NCBI GenBank assembly: GCA_947646735.1
Contig: CANTFK010000024.1
Coordinates: forward strand, 310,001 to 374,000
Length of the DNA: 64,000 nt
DNA from: Peronospora farinosa
Taxonomy: Eukaryota; Oomycota; Peronosporomycetes; Peronosporales; Peronosporaceae
Reading direction: 5' to 3'
Shown in pieces: positions 32,601 to 43,575 of this stretch (position 1 is its first letter; each line of letters starts with the position of its first letter). The position numbers were made by a program, and so were the translations under genes. Under the pieces are notes generated by a model. That model was not told where the DNA came from and ran no database searches. It saw only the letters and a program-made list of their open reading frames with translations.

Positions 32601-33021
32601 ATGTCTTTGAAGTCTGGATACTTGTCCCTAATGGAGACTTGAAGAACTTCGACGGTGAACACACGCCACTCGACCCACGTGACGACAACAAATGAGGTGA
32701 TGTTAAGAAGTCAAAGTCACTGTCATGGGGCGACACGTCACTGGAAATGACACTGCGTTCCTCGTTCTTCTCTGAGGTCGGTGTCGGCTGTATGTCCACG
32801 TCCTGTTCTTGCTCTGGCTCGACTGCATCGGTCTGTGTCTTTTTCTCTGTAACGTTTCTGACCTGTTTCTTGCTCGATAAGACAGTTGTTGCTGCACTTT
32901 CCAGGTGCATTAGTGTCTCTGCTTTGGCTGAAGTGTCTGTGAGTATATTCTGGTGATCTAAGGCCCGTCTTTTTGTCTCTAGCGCCGCTGTTTCCACTTG
33001 TTTAAGGCTGGAGACACTCAT
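29654..33021 (-). CDS. CXC-domain (tesmin/TSO1/LIN54-like) protein with C-terminal F-box
   Basis: Four exons in gene order: 33021-32198, 32133-31762, 31665-30531 and 30466-29654 (introns 64, 96 and 64 bp; all three donors GTACGT), giving 1047 residues. The first part is disordered with a SPSKFFKSPLG motif typical of this family. The two Cys-rich CXC repeats are CNCKKSKCLKLYCECF..CNCFDC and CHCKKSACQKKYCECF..CRCIDCKNQ, with the diagnostic NPNAFKPKI linker. The second repeat is completed only by the last splice. CXC proteins bind TTYRAA-type CHR sites; LIN54 is the DNA-binding part of the DREAM complex. Near the end, LPPLENDVSARIFCFL..VSYLWNQVA is a good F-box. The frame is open above 33021 without ATG, so an upstream exon is possible. 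Confidence 0.85.
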
Positions 33022-33185
33022 TTCAGTCGCACGGAAGGCGTAATAGTCCCGTCTATCACTTAATGTGCTGAATACGGAGCGATACGTGATATTCGGGACA
33101 GGAAGAGCCACAAGATGACGTGACGAGGCGTCCTATAGCCTCTTGATGCGACCTTTAAATTATGGCGCGAGTATTGAAAAATAAC

Positions 33186-33276
33186 GCGGGAAAAGTCGCG
33201 ATGACGTTTTAACCAATCAGCGACGTCTAAATTTGAATTTCCACCACTTAGAAAGAAGATATAAATTGGCGGGAAA
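33186..33276. promoter_or_regulatory. Cluster of E2F-, CCAAT- and CHR-like sites
   Basis: Within 91 bp: GCGGGAAA (33186-33193), CCAAT (33213-33217), TTTGAA (33232-33237, CHR type) and TTGGCGGGAAA (33266-33276). This is the arrangement of cell-cycle promoters bound by E2F/DREAM in animals and plants. It lies 165-255 bp upstream of the CXC gene and may also serve a plus-strand transcript. Confidence 0.45.
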
Positions 33277-33329
33277 GGGTGCCAAGAGACCACCATGGTG
33301 TGATATGATCTCTGTAGCCATGACTTATA

Positions 33330-34099
33330 GGAAGATAATGACGAAAGTAACAACGATGACGGTACCATTTGCTTCCGTAGACGTTCGTCCAGTACTTTTT
33401 CACGTATCACATCCAAGCTCGACTTTAGTGGCGTGGAACACAGCAAGATCATGGCGTTTGACACCGAAGAAGACCGACAGATCCACCGTCAAATGGCGCA
33501 TGACTACGTCTCTTCGAGCAGATCAATTGAAGGCAAACGGTCACAACAAATCTGCCGTCATCAACACGGACGATTGTCTCTTCCAGAAAACCAGAGCACA
33601 GCTGCAATTTGGACGAGTACGGCACTGCAATTCGGACGAGTACGCCACTGAAGTCACTCGTGTGTGAAAAGAACAAGTTTTATGGGGAAGACAAGCATAA
33701 GTCAGCCAAGCATCGTACAACCTGTACGCTGCCAAAGCAAAACACACAGGGTCTGCGGCAAAGCCAGTCTTCGTATCGTGTACGCTGCCAGTAATTTCAT
33801 TTGACTTGGACAGGAGCTTCATCTGGAACAGCCTTCTTTGGAGTTTTGATGCATGTAACCGAGTTCCTTCTGCTCTTGAGCAGCCCATATGATACGTCAT
33901 ACGTGTGCGTGTGTCGTTACTTTCGGTTCGAACGTGGCGCCATCTACAACAAGAAGCACAGAACGTGTGTGAGCAGAGCAAGCCCAAGCCACGCAAGATT
34001 GTCAAACGCAATGCACTAACAACAAAGCAGTGTGCCTCCATCTTATCAAACATTCCATGCAAATGTATAGCCGCTCTGCCTACCAAGCTTTCGTTGTAG
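33330..34099 (+). other. Possible small spliced gene, structure unresolved
   Basis: A coding-like frame (about 33330-33652) reads SKLDFSGVEHSKIMAFDTEE and continues hydrophilic. It ends after a 23 bp tandem duplication. A basic piece (VCEQSKPKPRKIVKRNALTT) lies at about 33960-34030 in another frame. No consistent exon chain or domain could be established. The E2F-like sites just upstream make a cell-cycle transcript conceivable, but this is inference. Confidence 0.3.
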
Positions 34100-34350
34100 T
34101 GTTTTTCTGACGTTATTAGTGATCGGGAACAGGTGTAGCAGGATCAGTCTTTGCATCGCAAAAGACGTGTTCAAGTCCATTCATCTCGAGTTGTGTCGTC
34201 GCTGTTGCTCGTTTCCAATGACCAACGTCACTGCAGTACACCACACATGTAGTTAGTGTGATAACGAATCAGTACTGACATCTCTTCTTTACTCAAAAAC
34301 AGAGATTACATGCATTTCAGCTCACCCCAAGCCAGTGCAGTGTCAATGCA

Positions 34351-37300
34351 CTAAGCTCCGCTACGCTCTTGCTTAATGCGAAGTTGTTCCATCTTCCGGT
34401 TGCTGGAACGAGCAGGACCATATTTGTTCGTCTTCTTCATTCGACCACTTTTGGACGACGACAACTCAACCCGATAACACTGGCTGCGCGATCGACTATC
34501 GCTTCGACTAGAGCTGCGCTTCCAACTTCCCGAGTGGCCACCACTGCTGTAGTTTCGTTTCCGCTTCTTGCCGCTCCTTGAAAAACTGTAGGGGCTTTGA
34601 GACCGACTGCTACTGCGGCTGGTGCTGCGACTGTCGCGCTCGCGGCGGCCGCTGCCGCTATCGCGATCTGACTTGCGATCGCGCCGGTCGAAGTAGGACG
34701 GATCACGACGAAACCCGACGTCACGGCTGCTTTTTCGATCATTGACCCTGTCATCTCTGTCATAGTTGACGGACTTGTATCGAGAATTATACTTCTCTTC
34801 TTTGCGATCACGATAGCGGTCCCTAGTGCCGTAATCGTCGTAGTCGTCATAGTCGTCGTAATCGTACCTGTCGCGATCGCGACGCTCTCCACTACGCGCT
34901 CGACTATCATCACGAACGTGCTTTGCACTTGACCAGCTCTCTCTTTTGTAACGAGAATAACTACTGCTACGACTTTCGCTGCAGCTACGACTCCGTGGTC
35001 GGTAACGATCCTCGCCGCGGTCGTCGCTGTGTCCATGCCGATGCTTTTCTTCTTGGCTAGTAGCAAGCGATCGATTTTCCACCTTGATACGTGGCGCATC
35101 TTCATCTCTGTATCTTTTCGAGTTGCTTCCGCTTTGATTGTAGCATCTCGACACGGTTTGCGAGATGAACCGATCACCGCCGCCATTCCTCGTGCCAGTT
35201 TTAACCCACTCCTTCGAATCTTCCTCTGTCTTCTTCGTAAACTCCGCTTCGTTCAAAATAACGCAGGGATCTAGCCGTAAACCACCTAACTGAGGCTCGA
35301 ACGCCTTCTTGATACTCGCTATCTCGTCATCGCCGTCCAATGAACTCGATGACTTGACCAACACGTCAAATTCCGTCTGCTGATCTTTCTTCCACATCTG
35401 AAGCGATCGATAACTTCGTAGTGCAGCCTCTGTAAACATATAGGATAGACAGCGCTCAGACATCATACTTGTGTACCGACGTATGGAATGACGTACTTGC
35501 TGTTCGGACGTTGAAAGTGTGACCTTCCTGACTTGGACTGCACCACTTGAACTTGAAATCTTTGCCCTTGTTCCAAATTGCAATGTAAGCTGCAGCCTCG
35601 CCAAGTAACTGCGGCGAGAAATCTACACACATTGGCAAATAAAACCTGACGATACTCAAATGTCAGAGTTAGATCATTCTACGACCGCAATAATGCAACA
35701 AAGTGCTTCAAGTCACGCACAATTCTTCAAGAAGTTTTTGTGTATCGTCGCTGACAGAGTTTCGAACTGCAGCACAAAATAGGAAGAACAGCCTTTTTAG
35801 CCATGTTACTGCACAGGTGACGCCACTACATACCACGTACATTTCGGAGGCATCTTCTCCAACGTCCGGCGCAAATAGTAGTAGGGCATTTCCGCAGTCA
35901 ACTCGAAGTTGATACCTTGAAGCACTTCCATTTCGTAATAAAGCAGCTGCAAACGCTCGATCTCTAGCAGTTCCTCATCGCCAGCATACAGTGGGGTTTC
36001 CAAGATATTGTACATGACACGCACCATGCGCAACAACTTCATGCGTTTGCTGGACGCCTTGGCCGATAGGAAGAGACAGGCTGCTGCAAATTTGTAACGC
36101 TCTCGAGCGTAAATACCTCGATCAAACACGCGATGAAAAAAGATACAGGCAGTAAACTTAATGTCACTGCTCAGGTCGAGACTCCGTGACAGGATGTCGA
36201 TGAAAGCAATAGCAGTGTAGCGCCAATGCTGCTTCTCTTCAGGCTTGCTAGCAAAGTTTGGTCGCTCGAAGACCAATGGACAATTCGATCGATCAAGCTG
36301 TAGCTGAGGTGTGTTCGATGGCGGCACTTCAAACGATTGAAGCTGGTCAGGAGCCTCAGCTAGTCGTTCCATTTCACTGCGTGGCAGCGGCACGGGAGCT
36401 CTTCGTGGCTTGCTTTCTCCCATCACTAAACTCTTCCAGGCCTTGATTTTGCTCGGATACAACTTGAGCTCTTCCCAACGTGCAAGTGTCTGCACACAAG
36501 TAACAATTTCAAGTGTCAGACAAGAAGTGAAAGCGACAATGCAACTCATCCGTCTTCACTGACCTTGAACACTCGTTTCCGGTTTTCCTCGGCATTTCGT
36601 TTCTCGCCATGACGAATCTCTCTCGTACAAGCATTGAGCACCTCATCTACAGTCTGAAACCACTCTCGTTGTACTTGTTGCAATCGTTCTCCCTCAAAGG
36701 ACTTGAGAAACTCATGGAGTACGTAAAACAGCATTAATTTTGCCTGAAATCCTCGTGCTCCATCAGCATAAGCTCGCTATATAAAGTACAGAAGAGACCA
36801 AAGATGTTTAGTTAGTATACTAACACACATGCCAATATCGTTAACAACAAACAAGAACAAGGTCTATTCTATTAAAACACACCACCACGACCATCACATA
36901 AAGCCATTAGATTCAAAATACTCTCACCACACTCCAATAGTATAGGTAGAAAAGCTCAATAACACTTGAGCATGGTCAAGAATGTGTGACATGTGAGAAA
37001 GGTTGGTGTGTGTGAGTAGTGTGATGTGGTTTTAGTAGTGGGTAGTGGTGTTTTAAGACCTGGTTTTAGTTCCTGAATATAATAATTAGGTACCTGCTTC
37101 ATCTTGATCTGGAACCGAAGTGTATGTTGGGGATAGGCAGCCATATAGGCCGCTGTCTTGGTCACGAGTTCTCGATTGGTGACACATCGTAGTACATCAT
37201 TTAGTACCACTCCAAAGCCTGCAATTTCTTTTTCGGACTGAGAATCCGATAGTAACGGCTGTTCTGGGGACACGATTAAAGACGTCTCTAACAACAAATT

Positions 37301-37618
37301 GCTGCCATTTTTACGGCGCTTTCGATCACTCAATCGACTTGAAAAGGTCTTGGACATCTTGTGGAGTTTTTCTGGACGTGGGGGAAGCTCTTGAGTGGCG
37401 TAATCGCCTATAGAAGCGACGGTATCGTCGGATCCGGACATATCGACGTTTGAGACCTCGACAAAACCTGATAGAGCGTCCATGGAGCTGAGAAGAGATG
37501 CGTTGGATGCACAAGACGCAGCTGTATCGACTAGATCCACTATTGGTGACGTGGAGGCGACGGTAGCGCGTTCCTTGTCGTCTGAAAAAGTCGGATGATG
37601 GCGTCCAGTGTCCCCCAT
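34351..37618 (-). CDS. CTD-interacting domain (CID) + transcriptional cyclin + RS-rich tail, one fused gene
   Basis: Six exons in gene order: 37618-37094, 36776-36564, 36489-35841, 35766-35721, 35645-35497 and 35429-34351. Introns are 317, 73, 74, 75 and 67 bp with GT..AG ends, and every join keeps frame: 886 residues. Residues about 130-270 form a CID (QAKLMLFYVLHEFLKSF, RKRVFKTLARWEELKLYPSK), the fold that reads the phosphorylated RNA polymerase II tail in SR140 and SCAF proteins. Residues about 334-510 are a two-fold cyclin of the K/L/T type (RYTAIAFIDIL, TACIFFHRVFDRG, FAAACLFLSAKA, FSPQLLGEAAAYIAIW). The rest is Arg/Ser/Asp-rich, as in cyclin L and splicing regulators. The end of the CID and the first cyclin fold share exon 3, so the fusion does not depend on my splicing. 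A nuclear role coupling a CTD kinase to elongation or splicing is likely. Confidence 0.85.
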
Positions 37619-38440
37619 GAAGCTTCCCGTTCTTTGTATGGGAGGTCTTCACTTATCGGACTTAAGAGAGCGACTAGTGTAATGAACTAGTCTAAATGTA
37701 TATATTGAATGAAGATATGGCTACAGCTGAATACATGGCTACAGTTGAATACATGGCTACAGCTGAAAACATGGCTACAGTTGAAAACATGGCTACATTT
37801 GTTACAACTTTAAATGGATGACAGGTCTCTCCTTTGCATACATCATGTCAATGGGCAATTGAGATAAAGTATACTAGTGAATGAATGTACTAGGACTAGA
37901 TTTGCAGTAGCTGTCTTGCATTCGACTTTTAATAGCCGCTGCCTATTTCATACCAAACTGATGACGTTCGGTATGGTCCTGCTATCGCTTTCATGTGCTT
38001 AATATATATATCAATTGCAGTTAAATGCCTATGGAGTCTTTTTTAAGCTGAAGCTACTTTTGGCCATGCAGTGGTATCACCCCCTCCCCCCTTCTCCAAT
38101 TACATGCATAAAAATATCTCGTATCGTAATCAATTGCAGGTGAGACATTCTTTTTTTATACCCTAGGATCCCGATTTAGATTTGTAGTTGAAGCTGGCTT
38201 CAACTTGACAAAAGTACAGTCTACTGTAATACCGCCTTACCTAATAACCTCTTACAACGGTTAATAAAAATTAACAACCCCATAGAGTTAAACCTACCTA
38301 GCAAAATAGCTTCATTAACTGATAACTTGTAATAATCGGTATATAGATCAATATCTAAGAGACCACCTTAGGCAGTATTAACTAATGCTTCGAGGGATGG
38401 TTTTCTCTATAAAGGACTGACGTGATCATACGCGTCATTC
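37619..38440. other. Intergenic, 822 bp, between divergent genes
   Basis: Contains an 18 bp tandem repeat (37717-37800), a pyrimidine run at about 38076-38095 and AT-rich sequence. No gene or RNA is recognised. It should hold the promoters of the CID-cyclin gene and the first PARP gene. Confidence 0.6.
37717..37800. repeat. 18 bp tandem repeat, about 4.7 copies
   Basis: Unit ATGGCTACAGCTGAATAC. Copies alternate C/T at position 11, and copies 3-4 differ from 1-2 at position 16, suggesting a two-unit duplication. It lies about 100 bp upstream of the CID-cyclin start codon. Confidence 0.9.
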
Positions 38441-40727
38441 ATGAAAATGACGTCAACTGCCACTATTGTTGACCCAAAAAGCCATTGTAGTGCCAATGCT
38501 GAGCTTTATCGCGTACGTTTCAATAGCTGGTCTCAATTCATACTTCCGTCTACTTGAACAAGCATAAACACACGACTTATTGTCTAGGATGCCACTGGTG
38601 TGCGCTGGAGTTTCATGCTGAATCTGACCGACATTTCATACGGTGTGTACGGGTGAGACTGCAAAATGTCGTCTACACTCTTTTAAACGTTGCATTCACT
38701 GACACGGACCATGGGACTGCAGCAACAATAAGTTTTACATGGGACAGCTCATTGTCGACCACGGAGTCTTTGTGGTATTCCGCAAATGGGGACGAGTCGG
38801 TGCCAAGTCACCGCAGTCGCAGACGGAGCGCTTTGACACTTTAGAGAATGCCGAGCGAGCTTTTCAAAAGGTTTTCCAGGCCAAGACCGGTAACAAGTGG
38901 CCACTTACAACGCCGTTTATCCGCAAAAAAGGCAAATACTTTCTTGTCGGTGGGTCTTGACGTCTTTGAAGCTTTTGTAGCAAAGGTCTTTATCTAATTA
39001 TCATGTCATGGGGATGTGGCCACAGAGCTCGACGATGAAGAAGCGGAAAGAACCGTGGCTGATGTTGGAAAAAAAGTGGAGGTGAAGAAAGAGCTCGTGG
39101 CGTCCAAGCTGCCAAAGGAAGTTCAAAACATGGTCCAGGTAGGGATGAGACGGGATTATTTGCCGACTTTTCCGTGTCTGATGCCTATATGTTGTCATTG
39201 ACAGCTTATCTGCGATCCAGAGGTAGTTACGCGAGAAATGGCCAGCTTGAATGTGGATCTGAAGCGCTTCCCGCTTGGTCAGTTGTTTGACTACCCAGTT
39301 GCATTGTGAAACTTCGTAGCTAATACATTGCAATGTGTTCACAGGCAAGTTGTCGAAAACTCAAATCTCGCAGGGCTACAATATTCTGCAACGTCTTTCT
39401 GCTACCCTGGAAGCGATCGAAGAGTTGACAAGAACGCCTGCTGTGCCGGCCAAGGCGGCGAAAGCCGGCTCGAAGAGTAGACGAAAAGGAAAAGCCAAGG
39501 CCAAGGGACCAGTTGCAGCTACAAACCGAAGCCTGTCTAGCATTCGAGGAGATCTCAAAGCACTGTCTAGCGAATTTTACTCGCTCATTCCGCACGACTT
39601 TGGACGTTCACTGCCACCGGTGATCGAGACGATGACAGATCTCAAGCTGAAGCTTGAATTGCTTGAAGTATTGTCGAATCTGGAGATATCGCAGATGTTA
39701 CAGAAAGAAGAAGCGAACAAGTTGACGGGACCTGCGGTTCATCCACTTGACACTCATTACAATATGTTGAACACGAAGATGAAGCCACTGAGCAAGCGTG
39801 GAAAGGAGTTCAAGATAATTGAAAAGTACGGAAGTCGTTTGGACACCGATAGAGTACAACTACTAGAAGCTTGGCATTCACTTACCCAGCTTGTCGCGCC
39901 ATGTACATGCACAGGTTCATCAACAAGACGAACGGTGGGTCCAAGTTGAGTATTAATACCATACTCAAGATCGCTCGACCGGAAGAAGACACTCACAAGG
40001 ATGTGCTTGGATCTATTGACAACCACAAGGTACGGTAACGTTTCTTGAAATCTCTCTCTTGGAAGTACTGACGTTTGTGCTTTGAACATGTAGCTGTTGT
40101 GGCACGGCTCTCGCCTGTCAAATTTCGTTGGCATTCTGTCGCAAGGACTGCGAATTGCTCCGCCTGAAGCTCCCCGGAATGGATACCAGTTCGGCAAAGG
40201 GGTAAGAGCAGTGACATTGAAACTATTGAGGTGGATGCTAGAGGATCTTATCTTGACCGTTGCTTGTATGGATGTAGCTGTATTTTGCCGATGCCTTGGC
40301 AAAATCTGCAAACTATTGCTGCGCGACATCCCGAAATCCCACCGTACGACCACATTGAGATGTGGCACGTGGGGCAGGTTACGTGTCTGACTTTGTCGCG
40401 TTTACTTTGATACTCCAGGCAGTACTTCTACTCGCCGACGTCGCTCTGGGCACGCCGTACCAGATCCCGACGGGAGAGTTTCTGGACTACAAGATGGTAA
40501 AGGACCAGCACGGGTGCGATAGTACGCACGGTCTCGGACGCATGGCACCAGCAGAGAACGAGTTTGAGACTCTTCCGGACGGAGTAGTGGTGCCAGCCGG
40601 CACACTGAAACCTGTCGACGGTCACCAACATTTGCTCTACAACGAGTTTATCGTGTATCGCCGTGAACAAGTTCAACTGCGGTACCTTGTGGCTTTGTAC
40701 TTTCAAAACGTTGCATGTGCGTGGTAA
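38441..40727 (+). CDS. PARP2-like poly(ADP-ribose) polymerase, copy 1
   Basis: Ten exons: 38441-38512, 38588-38652, 38723-38949, 39026-39138, 39205-39277, 39345-39825, 39915-40029, 40094-40201, 40279-40341 and 40419-40727; 541 residues in frame. A WGR domain ([27 protein letters not shown]) is followed by an acidic linker and the PARP regulatory helices ([29 protein letters not shown]). The ADP-ribosyltransferase domain has the H-Y-E triad in [21 protein letters not shown] and LLYNEFIVY. It would add poly(ADP-ribose) to targets at DNA breaks. Compared with copy 2, the loop normally reading THAPTH is replaced by INKTNGGSK, and two introns are absent. The splice at 39826-39914 is the least certain. 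Confidence 0.85.
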
Positions 40728-40857
40728 GATGACAATAAGAAGAATCTCAATGGAAACTGCACCGTCAAGTGTTTATCACACGTCCGTTCCCACTTTCTAA
40801 CTGGATAAATTAACAACAACCAATGGTGTGAACAGCACCTCTGTGTATTCGTTAACA

Positions 40858-43343
40858 ATGGTTTCTCAAGGTATTGCAACGCGAGTGGATCCTCTAAGTG
40901 GATGTGATACCTCAGCAAAAGTTTATCAGGTACCGTAACAGTATCATGTGTTGTAATGGAGATGGGTGTTTGACCGTTAGTTACATTCTATAATATGTCG
41001 CTTTCGCTGGACGAGTAGGACACGGATGGTATTGCATGGAGTTTCATGCTCAATTACACTAACATTTCATTCGGGACGTACGGGTACGTAGTGCTACGGC
41101 ATTTGATGTCATGGAAAGTGGGTGTATATTAACAATTGAGTGTAGCAACAATAAATTTTACATGGTGCAGTTGATCCAGAATGGCGCTGATTACATGGTC
41201 TTTCGCAAATGGGGACGCGTCGGTACCAAGAACCCACAGGTGGGCAAGGAGAAAGAAATGAGTTTTTTGCTGTTGAGTGGCACTTATAGGCAATGACTGC
41301 AATTAGCGAGCTCTGGAGCGCTACAATACGTCGTTAGAGAAGGCACAGGCCTCCTTTATGAAGAAGTTCCTGGACAAAAGCGGCAATGAATGGCCATTGA
41401 CTGAACCCTTTAAGAGAGTAGAGGGCAAGTACGTGCTCGTTGGTGAGTGTCTGAGTCATTGTTTACCTCTACATGTGAGTCACTCGAAGACTTACGAGTA
41501 ACTTTCGTGACAAGTAGAACTCGATGAAGAAGTACAGGAAGAAGAGAAGGATGAGGTCATGAGTGAAGCTGAAAAGGAAGAAGAGGTGGCGTCGACTCTT
41601 GCCGAAACTGTTCAAAACGTTTTGAAAGTATGTCGAAACATTCTTTCTGTTGACATGGTTCTTACTGATGTGAGAATGATTTGACTGCTATGTCTACAGC
41701 TTATTTGTGATGCTAATGTGATAGCCCGAGAAGTAGCAAGCATGAACCTTGATTTGAAGCGACTTCCATTAGGTGTGTCATACTGTGCTTCTTGTATTCG
41801 TGACACTGGGCGTACTAACGCAAAAGCTGCTCGTTTGCTCGTACTAGGCAAGCTCTCGAAAACTCAAATTCGGCAGGGGTATGCAATACTGCAACAACTA
41901 TCAGCAGCAGTCAAGGAGATTGACGAGCTGAGAAAGACTGCTGCAGATTCGCAAGAGACGGCTTCCGAAAGACCAGTTGCAACTCGTCGATCCACTCGAG
42001 TGAAGCGAACGACCAATTCGCACCTTGTCCAGCTCCGTCGCCTGAACAACAGTCTGAAGACTCTCTCCAGCGATTTCTATACACTAATCCCGCACGATTT
42101 CGGTCGAGGTTTGCCAACCTCGATTGATTCCTTGGACAAAGTAAAACTGAAAATCGACTTGCTCGAAGTGCTGGCGAACTTAGAGATCTCACAAGAACTG
42201 GAAGCAGAAAAGAAGAAGAACGCGGAGAAGAAAGTCGGTGCCAAGTTAAACTCATTGGACGCACAATACAACCTCCTGAATATCAAGATGGAGCCATTAC
42301 TTGAATCAACGGACGACTTCAAGATCATTGAAAAGTTCTTAGTGAAGAAGTATGTGCATGGTGTTCTACCATGGTATTGACGCATTTTCTTATGTCTGCT
42401 ACAGATACGTGATGACAACGCATGCTCCGACTCATGTTCAGTACAAGCTGCGCATACAATCGGTTGTTAAAATTGCTCGTCCTGACGAAGAAAAGTTTCA
42501 AGACGTTTTTCAGTCCATCGACAATCACAAGGTTGGTTTGCTAGGAGGAACTAATGGTGCAAAGTTTGTTTGTGATCTAAGATGATCGTTGACCATGCAC
42601 AGTTGTTGTGGCACGGATCTCGTTTGTCGAATGTCATTGGAATTCTATCCAAAGGACTTCGTGTGGCCCCACCTGAAGCTCCCAACAACGGATACATGTT
42701 TGGCAAAGGAGTACGTGAAGAGTAGTTATACTTTGTGCAGAGTTGGTGAATGCAATGGCTCATGGACTTATGAACTGCTCGTAGATCTACTTTGCTGACT
42801 CGGTATCCAAGTCTGCAAACTACTGCTGGACTACGCCACAAAATCCAAAGGTATGTCAGCCATTTGAATTCCGTTTGTATCCGTTCGATGAGATCAACCT
42901 CGAATCTCTTCTTGACTTACTTGCTGGCTGTTTGTTTGCAGGGGATATTGATCTTAGCTGAAGTGGCTTTAGGAACTCTTTACGAAGCACGTGAAGCGGA
43001 AGATTTGACATATACCACTTTGAAAATAACAAAAGGATGCGACAGTACTCTTGGAGTAGGTCGAATGGCAGCTCCTGAAGAAAACTATGAGACCATGTAC
43101 GTTTTTGATATGATAGTGTCATACCTCTTGTAACATTGATGAAGATTATTGATAGACGTTGTCGATATTTCTAGGAAAGATGGAGTCGTCGTACCAATTG
43201 GCGAGTTTGTGTCGTCTGAATGCAATGGCTCGCTGCTCTACAACGAGTTTATCGTGTATCGTGAGGAGCAAGTGAAGTTGCGCTATCTTGTTAGTCTTAA
43301 CTTCCTCTACGATGATGAAGACGTGAAAGTAGAAGAAACGTAG
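40858..43343 (+). CDS. PARP2-like poly(ADP-ribose) polymerase, copy 2
   Basis: Twelve exons: 40858-40929, 41019-41083, 41146-41239, 41307-41442, 41518-41627, 41700-41772, 41848-42349, 42405-42531, 42603-42710, 42785-42850, 42942-43096 and 43175-43343; 558 residues. Order: WGR ([27 protein letters not shown]), acidic linker, regulatory domain ([29 protein letters not shown]), catalytic domain with [19 protein letters not shown] and LLYNEFIVY. The family motif THAPTH is present. The first, second and sixth exons have the same or nearly the same lengths as their counterparts in copy 1, so the genes are a tandem duplication starting only 131 bp apart. No zinc fingers or BRCT domain, hence PARP2- rather than PARP1-like. 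Confidence 0.9.
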
Positions 43344-43575
43344 AGTAGACCATCAGTGGAAGAGTACATTTGCTAGACAAGATACCATTCAGTCCATATC
43401 GTTGTTGTCCTGTCTTCTAACTTTATCCCTAATGTGCATTCGCTAACTTGTTCCAATTGCTTCACTATCTCATTCGCTCTTGCTACGAGCGAAAGAGCCC
43501 ATACTGATGCACGCTTCGCAGCAACTTTATACAATGTCCAGAGCATCGAGAGAGTAAGCGCGACCCACTTCCCCA

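Noticed and set aside
34351..35604. A separate SR-protein gene
   Set aside because: Its upstream part reads as an intron (35496-35430). The exon at 35645-35497 is the second cyclin fold and splices into the RS region in frame.
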